A stretch of 64,000 nucleotides of DNA, taken from positions 3,472,001-3,536,000 of the forward strand of contig NZ_CP011339.1 of assembly GCF_001264245.1 (NCBI RefSeq), read 5' to 3'. This document shows, piece after piece, positions 44,798 through 54,956 of this stretch. The position numbers and the translations under genes were made by a program. The notes under the pieces were generated by a model. It saw nothing but the letters and a program-made list of their open reading frames with translations. It was not told the origin of the DNA and made no database searches. The DNA comes from Microcystis panniformis FACHB-1757 (GTDB lineage Bacteria > Cyanobacteriota > Cyanobacteriia > Cyanobacteriales > Microcystaceae). Numbering within the stretch: the stretch's first letter is position 1; each line of letters begins with the position of its first letter.

Positions 44798-44861
44798 TAA
44801 TTAACCTAACAACGCTTTTGCCTTCGCTACCACGTTATCCACGGTAAAACCAAACTTCTCT
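44798..44861 (-). repeat. tkt 3' end (right, functional copy)
   Basis: The 64-base sequence duplicated at 42582-42645; here it is the true end of tkt. Confidence 0.95.
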
Positions 44862-46807
44862 AGAATCACACCCCCCGGAGCAGAAGCGCCGAAGGTATCA
44901 ACCCCCAACACATCCCCCTCATCGGTGATGTAACGATGCCAACCCATGGTTGAACCCGCTTCCACTGCGAGACGTTTTTTCACTGCTTTCGGCAATACCG
45001 ATTCTTTGTATTCTGCCGATTGTTCCTCGAATAGCTCCCAACAGGGCATAGAAACGACGCGAGCTTTAATTCCTGCCTCTTTTAACACCGCAGCCGCTTT
45101 ATCGCAGAGATACAACTCGCCCCCCGTACCGATGAGAATGACATCGGGAGTACCTTCACAATCGGTGATAACATAAGCACCTTTAGCCACACCCGCAAGG
45201 GAAGTTCCCGCTAAATTGGGCAGATTTTGACGGGAGAGAGCCAATAAAGTCGGGCGTTTCTTTTCGCTCACCGCTACTTTATAAGCACCGGAAGTTTCCG
45301 TACCATCTCCCGGACGCATGACTAACAGGTTAGGAATAGCGCGCAGAGAAGCAACGTGTTCCACGGGTTGGTGAGTCGGTCCATCTTCCCCTAAGGCAAT
45401 GGAATCGTGAGTCATTACCCAGATGACGCGGGTTTCTGACAAGGCCGATAAACGGATAGAATTCCGCATATAGTCGGTGAAAATCAGGAAAGTCGCCCCG
45501 TAGGGAATCAATCCCGTGTTATGGAGAGCAATCCCGTTACAAATCGCCCCCATCGCGTGTTCTCGCACGCCAAAATGGACGTTACGCTCCTGATAACTGC
45601 CTTTTTGGAAATTACCAAAATGCTCTAATTCGGTGTAGTTAGAGTGGGTTAAATCCGCCGAACCACCGATTAAACCGGGTAAAACCCCCGCAAGGGCATT
45701 TAAGCAGATTTCCGAGTGTTTACGACTAGCCAGCGCCTTATCTTCGGGTTTATAAACCGGTAAAGCTTGCTCCCAACCTTCCGGCAGTTGACCGGTGGTT
45801 AACTGTTCAAATAAAGCCGCTTCTGCGGGATATTTAGCCTGATATTCGTTAAATAACTTATTCCAGTCCGTTTCTGCCGTCGTTCCCTTGTCCACTGCTT
45901 GCCGGAAACGATTTAACACCTCATCGGGAACCACAAACGGCTCGTATTGCCAACCCAGGGCCTTCCGGGTTAACTCGATTTCTGTTGCTCCTAAGGCTGC
46001 CCCGTGAACATCGGCGGTATTAGACTTATTGGGGGAACCATAACCGATGGTGGTGGTGATTTTAATCATCGAGGGTTTATCGGTGACAGCTTTGGCAGCC
46101 GCAATCGCATTGGCAATGGCATCTAAATCGGTGTTGCCATTCTCGACGTGCTGAACGTGCCAACCGTAGGCTTCAAAACGCTTGCTCACGTCTTCGGTAA
46201 AAGCGATATCGGTGGAACCATCGATCGAGATATGGTTATCATCATAGAGAGCGATTAACTTGCCTAAACCCCAGTGACCGGCTAAAGAACAAGCTTCCCC
46301 GGAAATACCCTCCATATTGCAACCATCACCCAAAATCACATAGGTGTAATGGTCGATAATTTTGGCATCCGGTTTGTTGAAACGGGCCGCTAAATGGGCT
46401 TCTGCTAGGGCCAAACCCACACCATTGGCAATCCCTTGACCCAGCGGACCGGTGGTCACTTCTACCCCTTCCGTGACGAAATTTTCGGGGTGGCCGGGGG
46501 TTTTCGATTTCCACTGCCGGAATTGTTTAATTTCCTCGAGGGGAACGCTATCGTATCCGGTCAGGTACATCAAAGCGTACTGCAGCATACAACCGTGACC
46601 GGCGGAGAGAACAAAACGATCGCGATTGACCCATTGGGGGTTTTTCGGGTTAAAACGCAGGAATTGATCCCAGAGGACAAAGGCCATGGGTGCGGCCCCC
46701 ATCGGCAGTCCGGGGTGTCCCGATTTAGCTTTTTCCACGGCATCCACCGCTAAAAAACGCACGGCATTAATACAAAGTTCTTCGAGGGATTGGGAGGCGA
46801 CAACCAT
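44801..46807 (-). CDS. tkt: transketolase
   Basis: 668-residue thiamine-diphosphate enzyme of the Calvin cycle and pentose phosphate pathway, transferring two-carbon units between sugar phosphates. The ThDP motif GDGCNMEGISGEACSLAGHWGL near residue 155, the pyrimidine-domain segment VREHAMGAICNGIALH and DSIALGEDGPTHQPVEHVASLR are typical. Full length. Confidence 0.97.
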   Translation of the reverse strand: MVVASQSLEELCINAVRFLAVDAVEKAKSGHPGLPMGAAPMAFVLWDQFLRFNPKNPQWVNRDRFVLSAGHGCMLQYALMYLTGYDSVPLEEIKQFRQWKSKTPGHPENFVTEGVEVTTGPLGQGIANGVGLALAEAHLAARFNKPDAKIIDHYTYVILGDGCNMEGISGEACSLAGHWGLGKLIALYDDNHISIDGSTDIAFTEDVSKRFEAYGWHVQHVENGNTDLDAIANAIAAAKAVTDKPSMIKITTTIGYGSPNKSNTADVHGAALGATEIELTRKALGWQYEPFVVPDEVLNRFRQAVDKGTTAETDWNKLFNEYQAKYPAEAALFEQLTTGQLPEGWEQALPVYKPEDKALASRKHSEICLNALAGVLPGLIGGSADLTHSNYTELEHFGNFQKGSYQERNVHFGVREHAMGAICNGIALHNTGLIPYGATFLIFTDYMRNSIRLSALSETRVIWVMTHDSIALGEDGPTHQPVEHVASLRAIPNLLVMRPGDGTETSGAYKVAVSEKKRPTLLALSRQNLPNLAGTSLAGVAKGAYVITDCEGTPDVILIGTGGELYLCDKAAAVLKEAGIKARVVSMPCWELFEEQSAEYKESVLPKAVKKRLAVEAGSTMGWHRYITDEGDVLGVDTFGASAPGGVILEKFGFTVDNVVAKAKALLG

Positions 46808-46889
46808 AATGTTTTTTAGAATGAACTACAAAAATAAGACCCAGTTAAAGAGGGAGCCACTCACAGATTACTCTTTCAGGGGCATCGAC

Positions 46890-48140
46890 TCAAGCATATT
46901 TTCTAAAAGCTAAGGTGACGTTATGGCCGCCAAATCCAAAAGAGTTGGAGAGGGCAGCGTTAACTATCTGCTGACGACTTTCGTAGGGGACGTAATCAAG
47001 ATCACAATCGGGGTCAGGATTGTCAAGGTTGAGAGTCGGGGGAATCCGATCATTAGCGATCGCCATGACCGTGGCCACGGCTTCAATGCCGCCAGAACCG
47101 CCTAAAAGGTGGCCTGTCATCGATTTGGTGGAACTGACGGGGATTTGGTAGGCCGATTCTCCTAAAGCTTTTTTAATCGCCTTGGTTTCCGTGGGATCAT
47201 TGGCCCCTGTACTGGTGCCGTGGGCGTTGATATAGCTAATTTCCGGCGGAGTTAAACCGGCATCTTTGATCGCTAATTCGATCGCTCTGGTGGCTCCACG
47301 ACCATCGGGAACCGGTGCAGTCATGTGATAGGCATCGCAAGTCAGACCATAACCGATCATTTCGGCGTAAATCCGCGCCCCACGGGCTAAGGCCGTTTCT
47401 AATTCCTCTATAATCAAAATTCCTGCCCCTTCCCCCATGACAAAACCATCCCGGTCCTTGTCAAAGGGACGACTGGCCCGGGTGGGGTCATCGTTGCGGG
47501 TGGACAGGGCCTTAGCGGAGGCAAAACCAGCCAATCCTAGGGGGGTAACGGCGGCCTCCGTCCCACCGCAGATCATCCCTTTGGCCAAACCCCTTTGTAC
47601 TAGACGAAAAGCATCGCCGATGGCATTGGAACCGGCGGCGCAAGCGGTCACGGTGCAGTTACTCGGTCCTTTGGCCCCCGTGTGGATAGCGGTTAAACCA
47701 GCGGCCATATTGGCAATCATCATCGGGATCATGAAAGGACTACACCGGCTCGGACCTTTTGTCAAGTAAATTTCCTGTTGATCCTCAAGCACTTTTATGC
47801 CACCTACGCCCGTACCAATTAGTACGCCTATATCATCGGCATTGAGAGCGTCGATAACTAATCGAGAATCTTGCAGCGCTTGCAAACTGGCGGCGACGGC
47901 AAATTGAGCGAAACGGTCCATGCGCTTTGCCTCTTTGCGATCCACATATTCGTGGGGGTCAAAACCCCGCACTTCCCCAGCAATGCGACAAGCGTGACGG
48001 GAGGCATCAAAGTGGGTAATTAAACCAATGCCACTTTTGCCGTTGATTAAGCCTGTCCAATAGTCTGCTAGATTATTGCCGAGGGGAGTGATCGCACCCA
48101 TCCCCGTGATGACAACCCTTTTTAATGGCAATTCTGTCAT
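46890..48140 (-). CDS. fabF: 3-oxoacyl-ACP synthase II (FabF)
   Basis: 416-residue condensing enzyme of fatty acid elongation. The active-site cysteine lies in VTACAAGSNAIGDAF near residue 164, with histidines in NAHGTSTGANDPTE and STKSMTGHLLGGSGG. It follows acpP (69-base gap) in the same direction, the common fatty-acid synthesis pair. Confidence 0.96.
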   Translation of the reverse strand: MTELPLKRVVITGMGAITPLGNNLADYWTGLINGKSGIGLITHFDASRHACRIAGEVRGFDPHEYVDRKEAKRMDRFAQFAVAASLQALQDSRLVIDALNADDIGVLIGTGVGGIKVLEDQQEIYLTKGPSRCSPFMIPMMIANMAAGLTAIHTGAKGPSNCTVTACAAGSNAIGDAFRLVQRGLAKGMICGGTEAAVTPLGLAGFASAKALSTRNDDPTRASRPFDKDRDGFVMGEGAGILIIEELETALARGARIYAEMIGYGLTCDAYHMTAPVPDGRGATRAIELAIKDAGLTPPEISYINAHGTSTGANDPTETKAIKKALGESAYQIPVSSTKSMTGHLLGGSGGIEAVATVMAIANDRIPPTLNLDNPDPDCDLDYVPYESRQQIVNAALSNSFGFGGHNVTLAFRKYA

Positions 48141-48209
48141 GTTTGTTCAAAAATAAGGGCAGATTTTGCCCCAGATATTTAATCCTAATTGTCAATTTTC
48201 CCGCAATAA

Positions 48210-48458
48210 TTAGGCGGTTGCTCCTACTTTCTCGCTAATATGGTCAACAGCTTTGCCTACAGTGTCAATTTGTTCGGCCGCTTCGTCGGGAATTTCAATA
48301 TCAAATTCTTCCTCTAAAGCCATCACTAACTCGACCACATCGAGGGAATCAGCTTGCAGATCATTAGCAAAGCTTGCTTCGGGGGTAACTTTTTCCGGCT
48401 CTACTTCTAATTGTTCTACAACAACTTTTTTAACTCGATCGAAGATGTCTGCACTCAT
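48210..48458 (-). CDS. acpP: acyl carrier protein
   Basis: 82 residues from ATG 48458 (a TTG three codons upstream is unlikely). The phosphopantetheine site is ADSLDVVELVMALEEEFDIEIPDE with the serine near residue 37. Strongly acidic. Upstream of fabF and probably cotranscribed. Confidence 0.96.
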   Translation of the reverse strand: MSADIFDRVKKVVVEQLEVEPEKVTPEASFANDLQADSLDVVELVMALEEEFDIEIPDEAAEQIDTVGKAVDHISEKVGATA

Positions 48459-48640
48459 GGATGTCAATTTTTATCCGCTGGTTTACCGGACTCTAGCCTC
48501 TAGAGTCTGGGGAAATGGGGCGGTGTTACCATTTCCGACAATAAATTTCGGTTAGCTTTTTCACTGACCATTTTTCATCTTACTGGAAGTTGTTCCCCTC
48601 TTGATGAAGTTTTTTCGCGATCATCAGGGAAGTGAGGTGT

Positions 48641-48840
48641 GGGGTGTGGCAATTATGAATTATGAATTATGAATTGGGGAGGTGGGGAAGTGGGGAAGTG
48701 GGGTAGTTGGGTGTGGAGTAGTGGAGTAGTGGGGTGTGGGAATTATGAATTATGAATTATGAATTGGGGAGGTGGGGAAGTGGGGAAGTGGGGTAGTTGG
48801 GTGTGGAGTAGTGGAGTAGTGGAGTAGTGGGGTAGTGGGG
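48641..48840. repeat. 90-bp tandem duplication of purine-rich repeats
   Basis: Two 90-base units (from 48641 and 48731) each made of ATGAATT triplets and GTGGGGAA/GTGGAGTA decamers, then further GTAGTGG(G) units to 48845. Followed by CCCTAAACCCC/CTATCACC-type pyrimidine words. No gene in 48459-49387 other than the element below. Confidence 0.85.
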
Positions 48841-48981
48841 TAGTGGAACATTTGGAGGAAATTTCCCTAAACCCCTAAATCCCTATCACCCCAAAACCCT
48901 ATCACCCTGACTCCTATCTCCTGACGACCGAATAAAAAGCAAAAATATAACGGATAACTCCGAAATTCGGATAATAATCAC

Positions 48982-49334
48982 CGGAAATTTTGGGTCTGAA
49001 ACCCCGCCGTTCTAGGTTGGCTTTACGTTAGAATTAAAAGGCCAGTCTCGAAAACCAAGTGGACGGCGCAGCACCTTGAAAACTCGGCTTAGGGGGTTCC
49101 GACCAGAAAAGCTTGGCCGGGTAAAAAGTCGCGCGCAACAAGTACAAGAAGCTATAGGCGGTCAACGTACCGTGGGACACAGGGAATCGGGCTTCTGAAA
49201 TGGGGCGAAAGTCTGTGGACTCTGTGTAAGACAGTACATGGTTTTTTAACTGTGGTATGCGACGGTGGTGGAAGCAGAAACTTAAATCGTGAGGTTTAGG
49301 AATCGCCGCACTTTTAGGGCGGCGAGGATGTCAA
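48982..49334 (+). mobile_element. 353-bp IS200/IS605-like remnant (copy 2)
   Basis: Same 353-base element as at 15968-16320, in the opposite orientation. The right end has an intact hairpin TCGCCGC/GCGGCGA followed by GAGGATGTCAA (49324-49334). The last ~150 bases have the features expected of a TnpB guide-RNA scaffold. No tnpA or tnpB gene remains. Confidence 0.6.
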
Positions 49335-49387
49335 GGCTGACCATTACCCAAATTCTAGAATTTCCGTTTTTTTGGTTTTCTTGACTA

Positions 49388-50107
49388 CTATTCGGCGGTA
49401 GCCAATCCAGTTTCGGTGCTGCCGGTGCTGCGACGACGGGTGAGAGTATTAAAGAGCATAATTCCGATCGCTTTGATCAGATTACCTTCCAACTCTTGGA
49501 ACATTCTCATGTTCAGGCCAAAAGCGGCGTTAGCTTCGGCGACAATGCGATCGGCCATGGCTTGATCTACCGGTAACTGGTCGAGGGTTTGACGATAGTG
49601 GTTTTTATAGGCTTTTTCGTCGGGAATATCTTTGAAATCATAGAAAGCAGTGCCACCAGTTTCCAGATTCATCGCTTTTTCGGCGATTTTTTTCAAGATT
49701 TGCCCCCCAGACAGATCGCCGAGATAACGGGTATAGGAATGAGCAACTAATAATTCGGGTTCTGTTGTGGCGATTTCCCGAATCCGGTCAACGTAGGCCT
49801 GACCTGCGGGAGATAAAGCGATCTCGTTGCGCCAATTAGGACCATAATAAAAATATAAATCCTGTTCGAGCGCATTTTTGCGATTGAGTTCAGGAAAACA
49901 GATTTTAGAAACGACGGGATGACTGGAAAGTTTTTCCATCTCCTCCTCCATGGCCGAATAGACGAAGTAGAGGTTAGCCACCAGTTTGCGATAGGAAGTT
50001 TTTTCCACCACACCTTTGAGAAAACACTTGACAAAACCGACGTTTTCTGCCATGGTATGGGATTTTTTCGTGCCTTCTCGCAGTTGAGTTGATAAATTAA
50101 CGCTCAT
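49388..50107 (-). CDS. ho1: heme oxygenase
   Basis: 239 residues. Opens heme to biliverdin with ferredoxin electrons, the first step of phycobilin synthesis. The proximal histidine is H17 (KKSHTMAEN) and the distal-helix motif GDLSGGQILKKIAEKA lies near residue 131. Stands alone. Confidence 0.95.
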   Translation of the reverse strand: MSVNLSTQLREGTKKSHTMAENVGFVKCFLKGVVEKTSYRKLVANLYFVYSAMEEEMEKLSSHPVVSKICFPELNRKNALEQDLYFYYGPNWRNEIALSPAGQAYVDRIREIATTEPELLVAHSYTRYLGDLSGGQILKKIAEKAMNLETGGTAFYDFKDIPDEKAYKNHYRQTLDQLPVDQAMADRIVAEANAAFGLNMRMFQELEGNLIKAIGIMLFNTLTRRRSTGSTETGLATAE

Positions 50108-50618
50108 ATTATGATCACCTGTTGGGATGAGTAGAATGGATCGGGTTCGTTACAGATGCTTACTAAAACCGCCTATTTTGGTAGATTAAACTGAATCGAT
50201 CGCTAATTTTATTAAGAATTTTTACAGTGCCGCCAGGGGAGCTTAGGGGGGAAAAGTTAGCTCTAGCAGGACTTGACCGCCAGTTGAAACCGGTATCCAT
50301 CGAGATGGCGCAATTGTAAAGATTAGTGAAAAACTGCTCCCTAGTTGATCTTTGGGCAGGAGAGGGTACAATCTGGCACCAATATCAATTTTCGACCAAC
50401 ACTGTTTACACTTCTTAAAAACTCTTAACATTCAGGAGACTTATATAGGCAAAATTTCACAAATTGAAACCGAATTTAGCAATCATGCTTATAATCAGTA
50501 CAGGATTCTTTATGTTGTGCTAAACTCAGGCCCTTGAGAGACAAAGCCATAGTTGCGATGTCAGCGAGAACACATTGAGCAACCCCCTACCCAAACCCTT
50601 AGTCATAACACTCTGGTA
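50108..50618. other. divergent spacer between ho1 and rpaA
   Basis: 510 bases between divergent genes, expected to hold both promoters. I see no named operator or small RNA. A small frame on each strand is not convincing. Confidence 0.5.
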
Positions 50619-51359
50619 ATGCCCCGAATACTTGTAATCGATGATGATCCTGCAATCGCGGAATTAGTCTCCATCAACTTGGAGATGGCGGGTTATGACG
50701 TTAACCCCGCAGAGGACGGGATTAAAGGCCAGGCCTTGGCCGTCCAGTTACAACCCGATTTAATCATGCTGGATTTAATGTTGCCCAAAGTGGATGGTTT
50801 TACCGTCTGTCAGCGTTTGCGACGAGATGAACGCACGTCCGACATCCCGATTTTGATGCTCACGGCCTTGGGGCAAACCCAAGATAAAGTGGAAGGTTTT
50901 AACGCCGGTGCCGATGATTACCTGACCAAACCTTTCGAGGTGGAGGAAATGTTAGCTAGGGTGCGCGCTCTCCTGAGACGCACTGATCGCATTCCCCAAG
51001 CCGCTAAACACTCAGAAATACTCAGTTTTGGACCTTTAACCCTGGTTCCCGAACGTTTTGAGGCGGTCTGGTTTGAAGGTGTGGTCAAGTTAACCCATCT
51101 AGAATTCGAGTTACTCCACTGTCTTCTCCAACGTCACGGTCAAACCGTTTCCCCTAGTGATATTCTCAAGGAAGTCTGGGGATATGATCCCGATGATGAT
51201 ATCGAGACTATTCGCGTTCATATTCGCCATTTGAGAACGAAACTAGAACCCGATCCCCGCCACCCTCGCTATATTAAAACCGTTTACGGTGCGGGTTATT
51301 GTCTGGAGTTACCCACCAATGAACAGGTGGTGCTTGATTCATCGGTGGCAACAGTTTAA
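50619..51359 (+). CDS. rpaA: response regulator RpaA (OmpR family)
   Basis: 246 residues from ATG 50619 (MPRILVIDDDPAIAELV). The receiver domain has DDD and the phosphoacceptor in IMLDLMLPKVDGF, then a K in YLTKPF. The C-terminal OmpR-type winged helix contains LTHLEFELLHCLLQRHGQTVSP and the RVHIRHLRTKLEPDPRHPRYI stretch. The overall sequence matches cyanobacterial RpaA, the circadian-output and phycobilisome-association regulator. The frame continues 22 codons upstream but the ATG chosen fits the family. Confidence 0.92.
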   Translation: MPRILVIDDDPAIAELVSINLEMAGYDVNPAEDGIKGQALAVQLQPDLIMLDLMLPKVDGFTVCQRLRRDERTSDIPILMLTALGQTQDKVEGFNAGADDYLTKPFEVEEMLARVRALLRRTDRIPQAAKHSEILSFGPLTLVPERFEAVWFEGVVKLTHLEFELLHCLLQRHGQTVSPSDILKEVWGYDPDDDIETIRVHIRHLRTKLEPDPRHPRYIKTVYGAGYCLELPTNEQVVLDSSVATV

Positions 51360-51539
51360 ACAGGGAGCGGATAGGCAATAGGGACAATTGTTTCCTCGCT
51401 CCTCCTCCTCTTCAGATTGAGAAGGTTTGACTCGCGGTTGGGTTTTGATGGCTATGGCTGAGGCCTCTTTTTGTCCCTGACGATAACGAGGGGAAAACAC
51501 CCCCAGCAAGTCAGGACAATGGTGGGAGTAACTACTGGT

Positions 51540-53023
51540 TTACGGTAAATCCGTCGCCCCCATCAAAAAGCGATCGCATTCCCTGGCGGCCCCGCGGCCT
51601 TCATTAATCGCCCAAACCACCAAACTTTGACCACGACGACAATCCCCCGCTGCAAAGACTTTCGGTAAGCTAGTGGCAAATTGACCGTGTTCGGCCTTGA
51701 TATTGCTGCGGGCATCCTTTTCTAAGCCTAAATCATCGAGTAAAGGCTGTTCTGGTCCCAAAAATCCCATGGCCAATAGAACTAATTGCGTCGGGATGAC
51801 TTTTTCTGTTCCTGCCACTGGTTGGGGGATAAACTGTCCTTTTTCGTTGCGTTGCCATTCCACTTGTACCGTGTGAATCCCTGTGACGTTACCCTGGCTA
51901 TCCCCCTCGAATTTGGTTGCTGTGGTGGTATAAACCCGGGGGTCATCGCCAAAACGGGCGGCCGCTTCCTCTTGTCCATAGTCCAGACGGTAGATTTTCG
52001 GCCATTCGGGCCAGGGATTATCGGCAGCCCGTTCTCGGGGCGGTTGCGGCATAATTTCTAATTGGGTGACGCTATGGCAGTTATGACGCAGGGAAGTCCC
52101 CACACAGTCGGTTCCCGTGTCGCCACCGCCGATAATTACCACGTCTTTACCCGCAGCCGAGATAAAATCTTCCCCGGGCTGTCCGTCTAATAGTGCTTTT
52201 GTATTAGCGGTGAGAAACTCCATGGCGAAGTGAATACCCTTTAATTGGCGACCTTCGATGTTTAAATCCCGGGGTTTGGTGGCTCCGGTACAGATAACCA
52301 CGGCATCATATTCGTTTAATAGGTCTTGGCTGCTGATATCCTTGCCCACTTCTGTGTTACAGACCATTTTTACCCCTTCCTGTTCGAGCATCTGGAGACG
52401 ACGCAGAACCACTTCTTCTTTATCTAACTTCATGTTGGGGATACCGTACATTAATAGACCCCCGGGACGGTCGGCCCGTTCGTAAACCGTCACCCAGTGA
52501 CCGGCTTTATTTAACTGGTCGGCGGCCGCTAATCCAGCAGGTCCAGAACCGATCACGGCCACTTTTTTGCCGGTACGGATTGCGGGGGGATTGGCAGTAA
52601 TCCAACCGGATTCCCAACCTTTGTCGATAATTGAACATTCAATATTTTTGATCGTAACGGGGGATTATGAATACCGAGAACACAGGAACCCTCACAGGGA
52701 GCGGGGCAGACTCTACCGGTAAATTCGGGGAAATTATTGGTTTTATGGAGGCGATCGAGGGCTTCTCTCCACAATCCTCGATAGATTAAATCATTCCATT
52801 CGGGAATCAGGTTATTAATCGGGCAACCACTGGCCATGCCACTAATTAGGGTTCCCGTGTGACAAAATGGTGTACCACAATCCATACAACGGGCAGCCTG
52901 ATTGCGGAGTTTATCTTCTGGCATGGGAAGATGAAACTCATCCCAATTATGAAGGCGATCGAGAGGGGTAAGTTCGGAAGGAAGTTCACGCAGGAATTCG
53001 ATAAAGCCAGTCGGTTTGCCCAT
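51540..53023 (-). pseudogene. gltD: glutamate synthase small subunit GltD, frameshifted
   Basis: NADPH-dependent GOGAT small subunit, ~494 residues when joined. The N-terminal part (52553-53023) has the [4Fe-4S] cysteines in ARCMDCGTPFCHTG and RVCPAPCEGSC; the C-terminal part (51540-52562) has AVIGSGPAGLAAADQL and VVIIGGGDTGTDC. After CVLGIHNPP the frame shifts within a run of five G at 52659-52663 (plus strand); adding one base restores VTIKNIECSIIDKGWESGW through to the second part. Either a real single-base loss or a sequencing error. It pairs functionally with GltB or acts alone as an FAD-type oxidoreductase. Confidence 0.9.
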
Positions 53024-53183
53024 AGTCTTTTTTATCTCTGTCGTTTATCCCCTATCTTCCTTCACAGTTCGATCGATCCCGCAACTTTACCGATTTCTTT
53101 AATCTTATCGGCAGCTCAGTGGACTAACAGGCGGTAATTTTGACAAATTGGGTAATTAACTATTGAGTTAAAAACAGGCGATT

Positions 53184-54023
53184 TCAAGAGGAAGGGGGCA
53201 ATTCTAACGGGATAGCCCCGATTATTCCCTTACGAAAATCATTGAGTAACTGCATGGCTGCCCTTTCTTTATCTTCTTGATATTTGAGATCGGCCAATTT
53301 TTCGATAAAATCCTCCCCGGTCATGTCTAGGGTATTCAACCCGTAACGAGATAGTAAAAGTCCTTCATACTGTAATTCTCTTAATAAATCAACAAAAGCC
53401 GCCGCTATCCTTTGTTTATCATAACCAGCATCCCCAATATCCTCACAGATAGCTAATTTCACCGCATCCTTTTGATTATCTAAACGGGAAGGAATCACCC
53501 CCGGCGCGTCTAATAATTCTAAGGTGTCGGAAATTCGTACCCATTGTAATTGTCGCGTTACTCCAGCCCTGCGGGCGCTGGCGACGACTTTTCGCCCTAA
53601 TAAACGGTTAATCAGGGCAGATTTGCCCACATTGGGAAACCCAATCACCACAGCCCGCACTGGACGCGGTAACATTCCTCTTAGTTGACGTTTTTGGTTA
53701 ATTTCATCGCCAATTTTTTCCGCCGCTTTGATAATTGCTTTAACTCTTTCTCCCTGTTTAGCGTTAGTAAAATAGACGGTTTCTCCTTGACTTTTAAACC
53801 ATGTTACCCATTGTTGATAGGCAGATTCGGGAATCATATCGAGACGATTTAAGATTAATAAGCGCGGTTTATTGCCAATCCAATCGTCCACCTGCGGATG
53901 ATGGGAAGCTAAGGGGATGCGAGCATCGCGCACTTCTAGGATCACATCCACGAGTTTAAGATGTTCCTTAAGTTTTCTTTCCGCTTTGGCAATATGACCG
54001 GGATACCATTGAATTAACGACAT
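53184..54023 (-). CDS. RbgA/YlqF-type ribosome assembly GTPase
   Basis: 279-residue circularly permuted GTPase acting in 50S assembly. The order is G4 NRLD (residues 58-61), G1 GFPNVGKSALINRL near 126, G3 DAPG near 172. The N-terminus WYPGHIAKAERKLKEHLKLVDVILEVRDARIP is diagnostic. Single gene. Confidence 0.92.
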   Translation of the reverse strand: MSLIQWYPGHIAKAERKLKEHLKLVDVILEVRDARIPLASHHPQVDDWIGNKPRLLILNRLDMIPESAYQQWVTWFKSQGETVYFTNAKQGERVKAIIKAAEKIGDEINQKRQLRGMLPRPVRAVVIGFPNVGKSALINRLLGRKVVASARRAGVTRQLQWVRISDTLELLDAPGVIPSRLDNQKDAVKLAICEDIGDAGYDKQRIAAAFVDLLRELQYEGLLLSRYGLNTLDMTGEDFIEKLADLKYQEDKERAAMQLLNDFRKGIIGAIPLELPPSS

Positions 54024-54130
54024 GGGAGATGGGAGTATAAAATTAGATCTTATCAGGAATAGTCCCTAGATAGCTATAATTATCTGAGAAAGAGTTTAGT
54101 AATTTCACTGCAATTATAACAGGATTATCG

Positions 54131-54673
54131 ATGACTAATTTAAAAAAATGGCAAATTGTTAAATCTGAGCTAGTTTTTCAGAATCGTTGGTGTCAAGTCC
54201 GTCAAGACGCGGTGAAGTTATCCTCTGGACAAGTTATCGATGATTATTTCGTTAATATTCGTCCTGAAATTGTTTTAGTTGTTCCAGTTACTGAGGATAA
54301 TCAATTAGTTTTTGTCCGTCAATATCGTCACGGAGTTAAGGAAATTTTATTGGAATTTCCCGCTGGATCAGTGGATGCGGGTGAAGATAATATTACCACA
54401 GCAGCGCATCGGGAATTCGAGGAGGAAACTGGTTATCACAGTGATTCTCTAATGCCTCTAGCTGTTTTGTACGATAATCCTGTTAAAGATACTAACAGAA
54501 TTCATATTTTTTTGGCTCTTAATGCTACCCCCACAGGTCAACAAAAGTTAGATGTTACCGAGGAAATCGAAGTTATTCTGCGACCTTTACAGGAAATTAA
54601 TCCGCAGGAAATTACTGTCTCTGGTAGTTTAGCAGCTTTCTATCTGGCGAGGGATTTTTTAAAGCAAAATTAA
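54131..54673 (+). CDS. NUDIX hydrolase (ADP-ribose pyrophosphatase type)
   Basis: 180 residues. The Nudix box region EFPAGSVDAGEDNITTAAHREFEEETGY matches the ADP-sugar pyrophosphatase group; one residue more than the canonical GX5EX7REUXEE spacing is present before R. The N-terminal KWQIVKSELVFQNRWCQVRQD is also typical of that group. Substrate not determined. Confidence 0.88.
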   Translation: MTNLKKWQIVKSELVFQNRWCQVRQDAVKLSSGQVIDDYFVNIRPEIVLVVPVTEDNQLVFVRQYRHGVKEILLEFPAGSVDAGEDNITTAAHREFEEETGYHSDSLMPLAVLYDNPVKDTNRIHIFLALNATPTGQQKLDVTEEIEVILRPLQEINPQEITVSGSLAAFYLARDFLKQN

Positions 54674-54900
54674 GTAATTCTAGCGATTATATTAATAGAG
54701 AAGTAGGAAGTTTTCGTTTTTGGGAGCCAGTTGTCAGGATTCAGAAGATAGGGTGGTCACTGCGTGCGCGTTGCGGGGGGTGTTGGGGTGTTAGGGTGTT
54801 AGGGTTTTAGTTGAAATTCCCCCACTTCCCCACTTCCCCACTTCCCCACTTCCCCACTTCCCCACTTCCCCACTTCCCGCTCTCCTACCTCTGCGCTTTT
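54674..54900. repeat. CCCCACTTCC decamer array and flanking repeats
   Basis: About seven CCCCACTTCC decamers (54821-54890) after a GTAGGAAGTTTTCGTTTT word shared with 30006-30024. Non-coding spacer before the membrane protein gene. Confidence 0.8.
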
Positions 54901-54956
54901 CTCTACTGTTTGAACAGGATTTGTATTACTTTAAGTTTTATTTTTTTCACTTGTCT

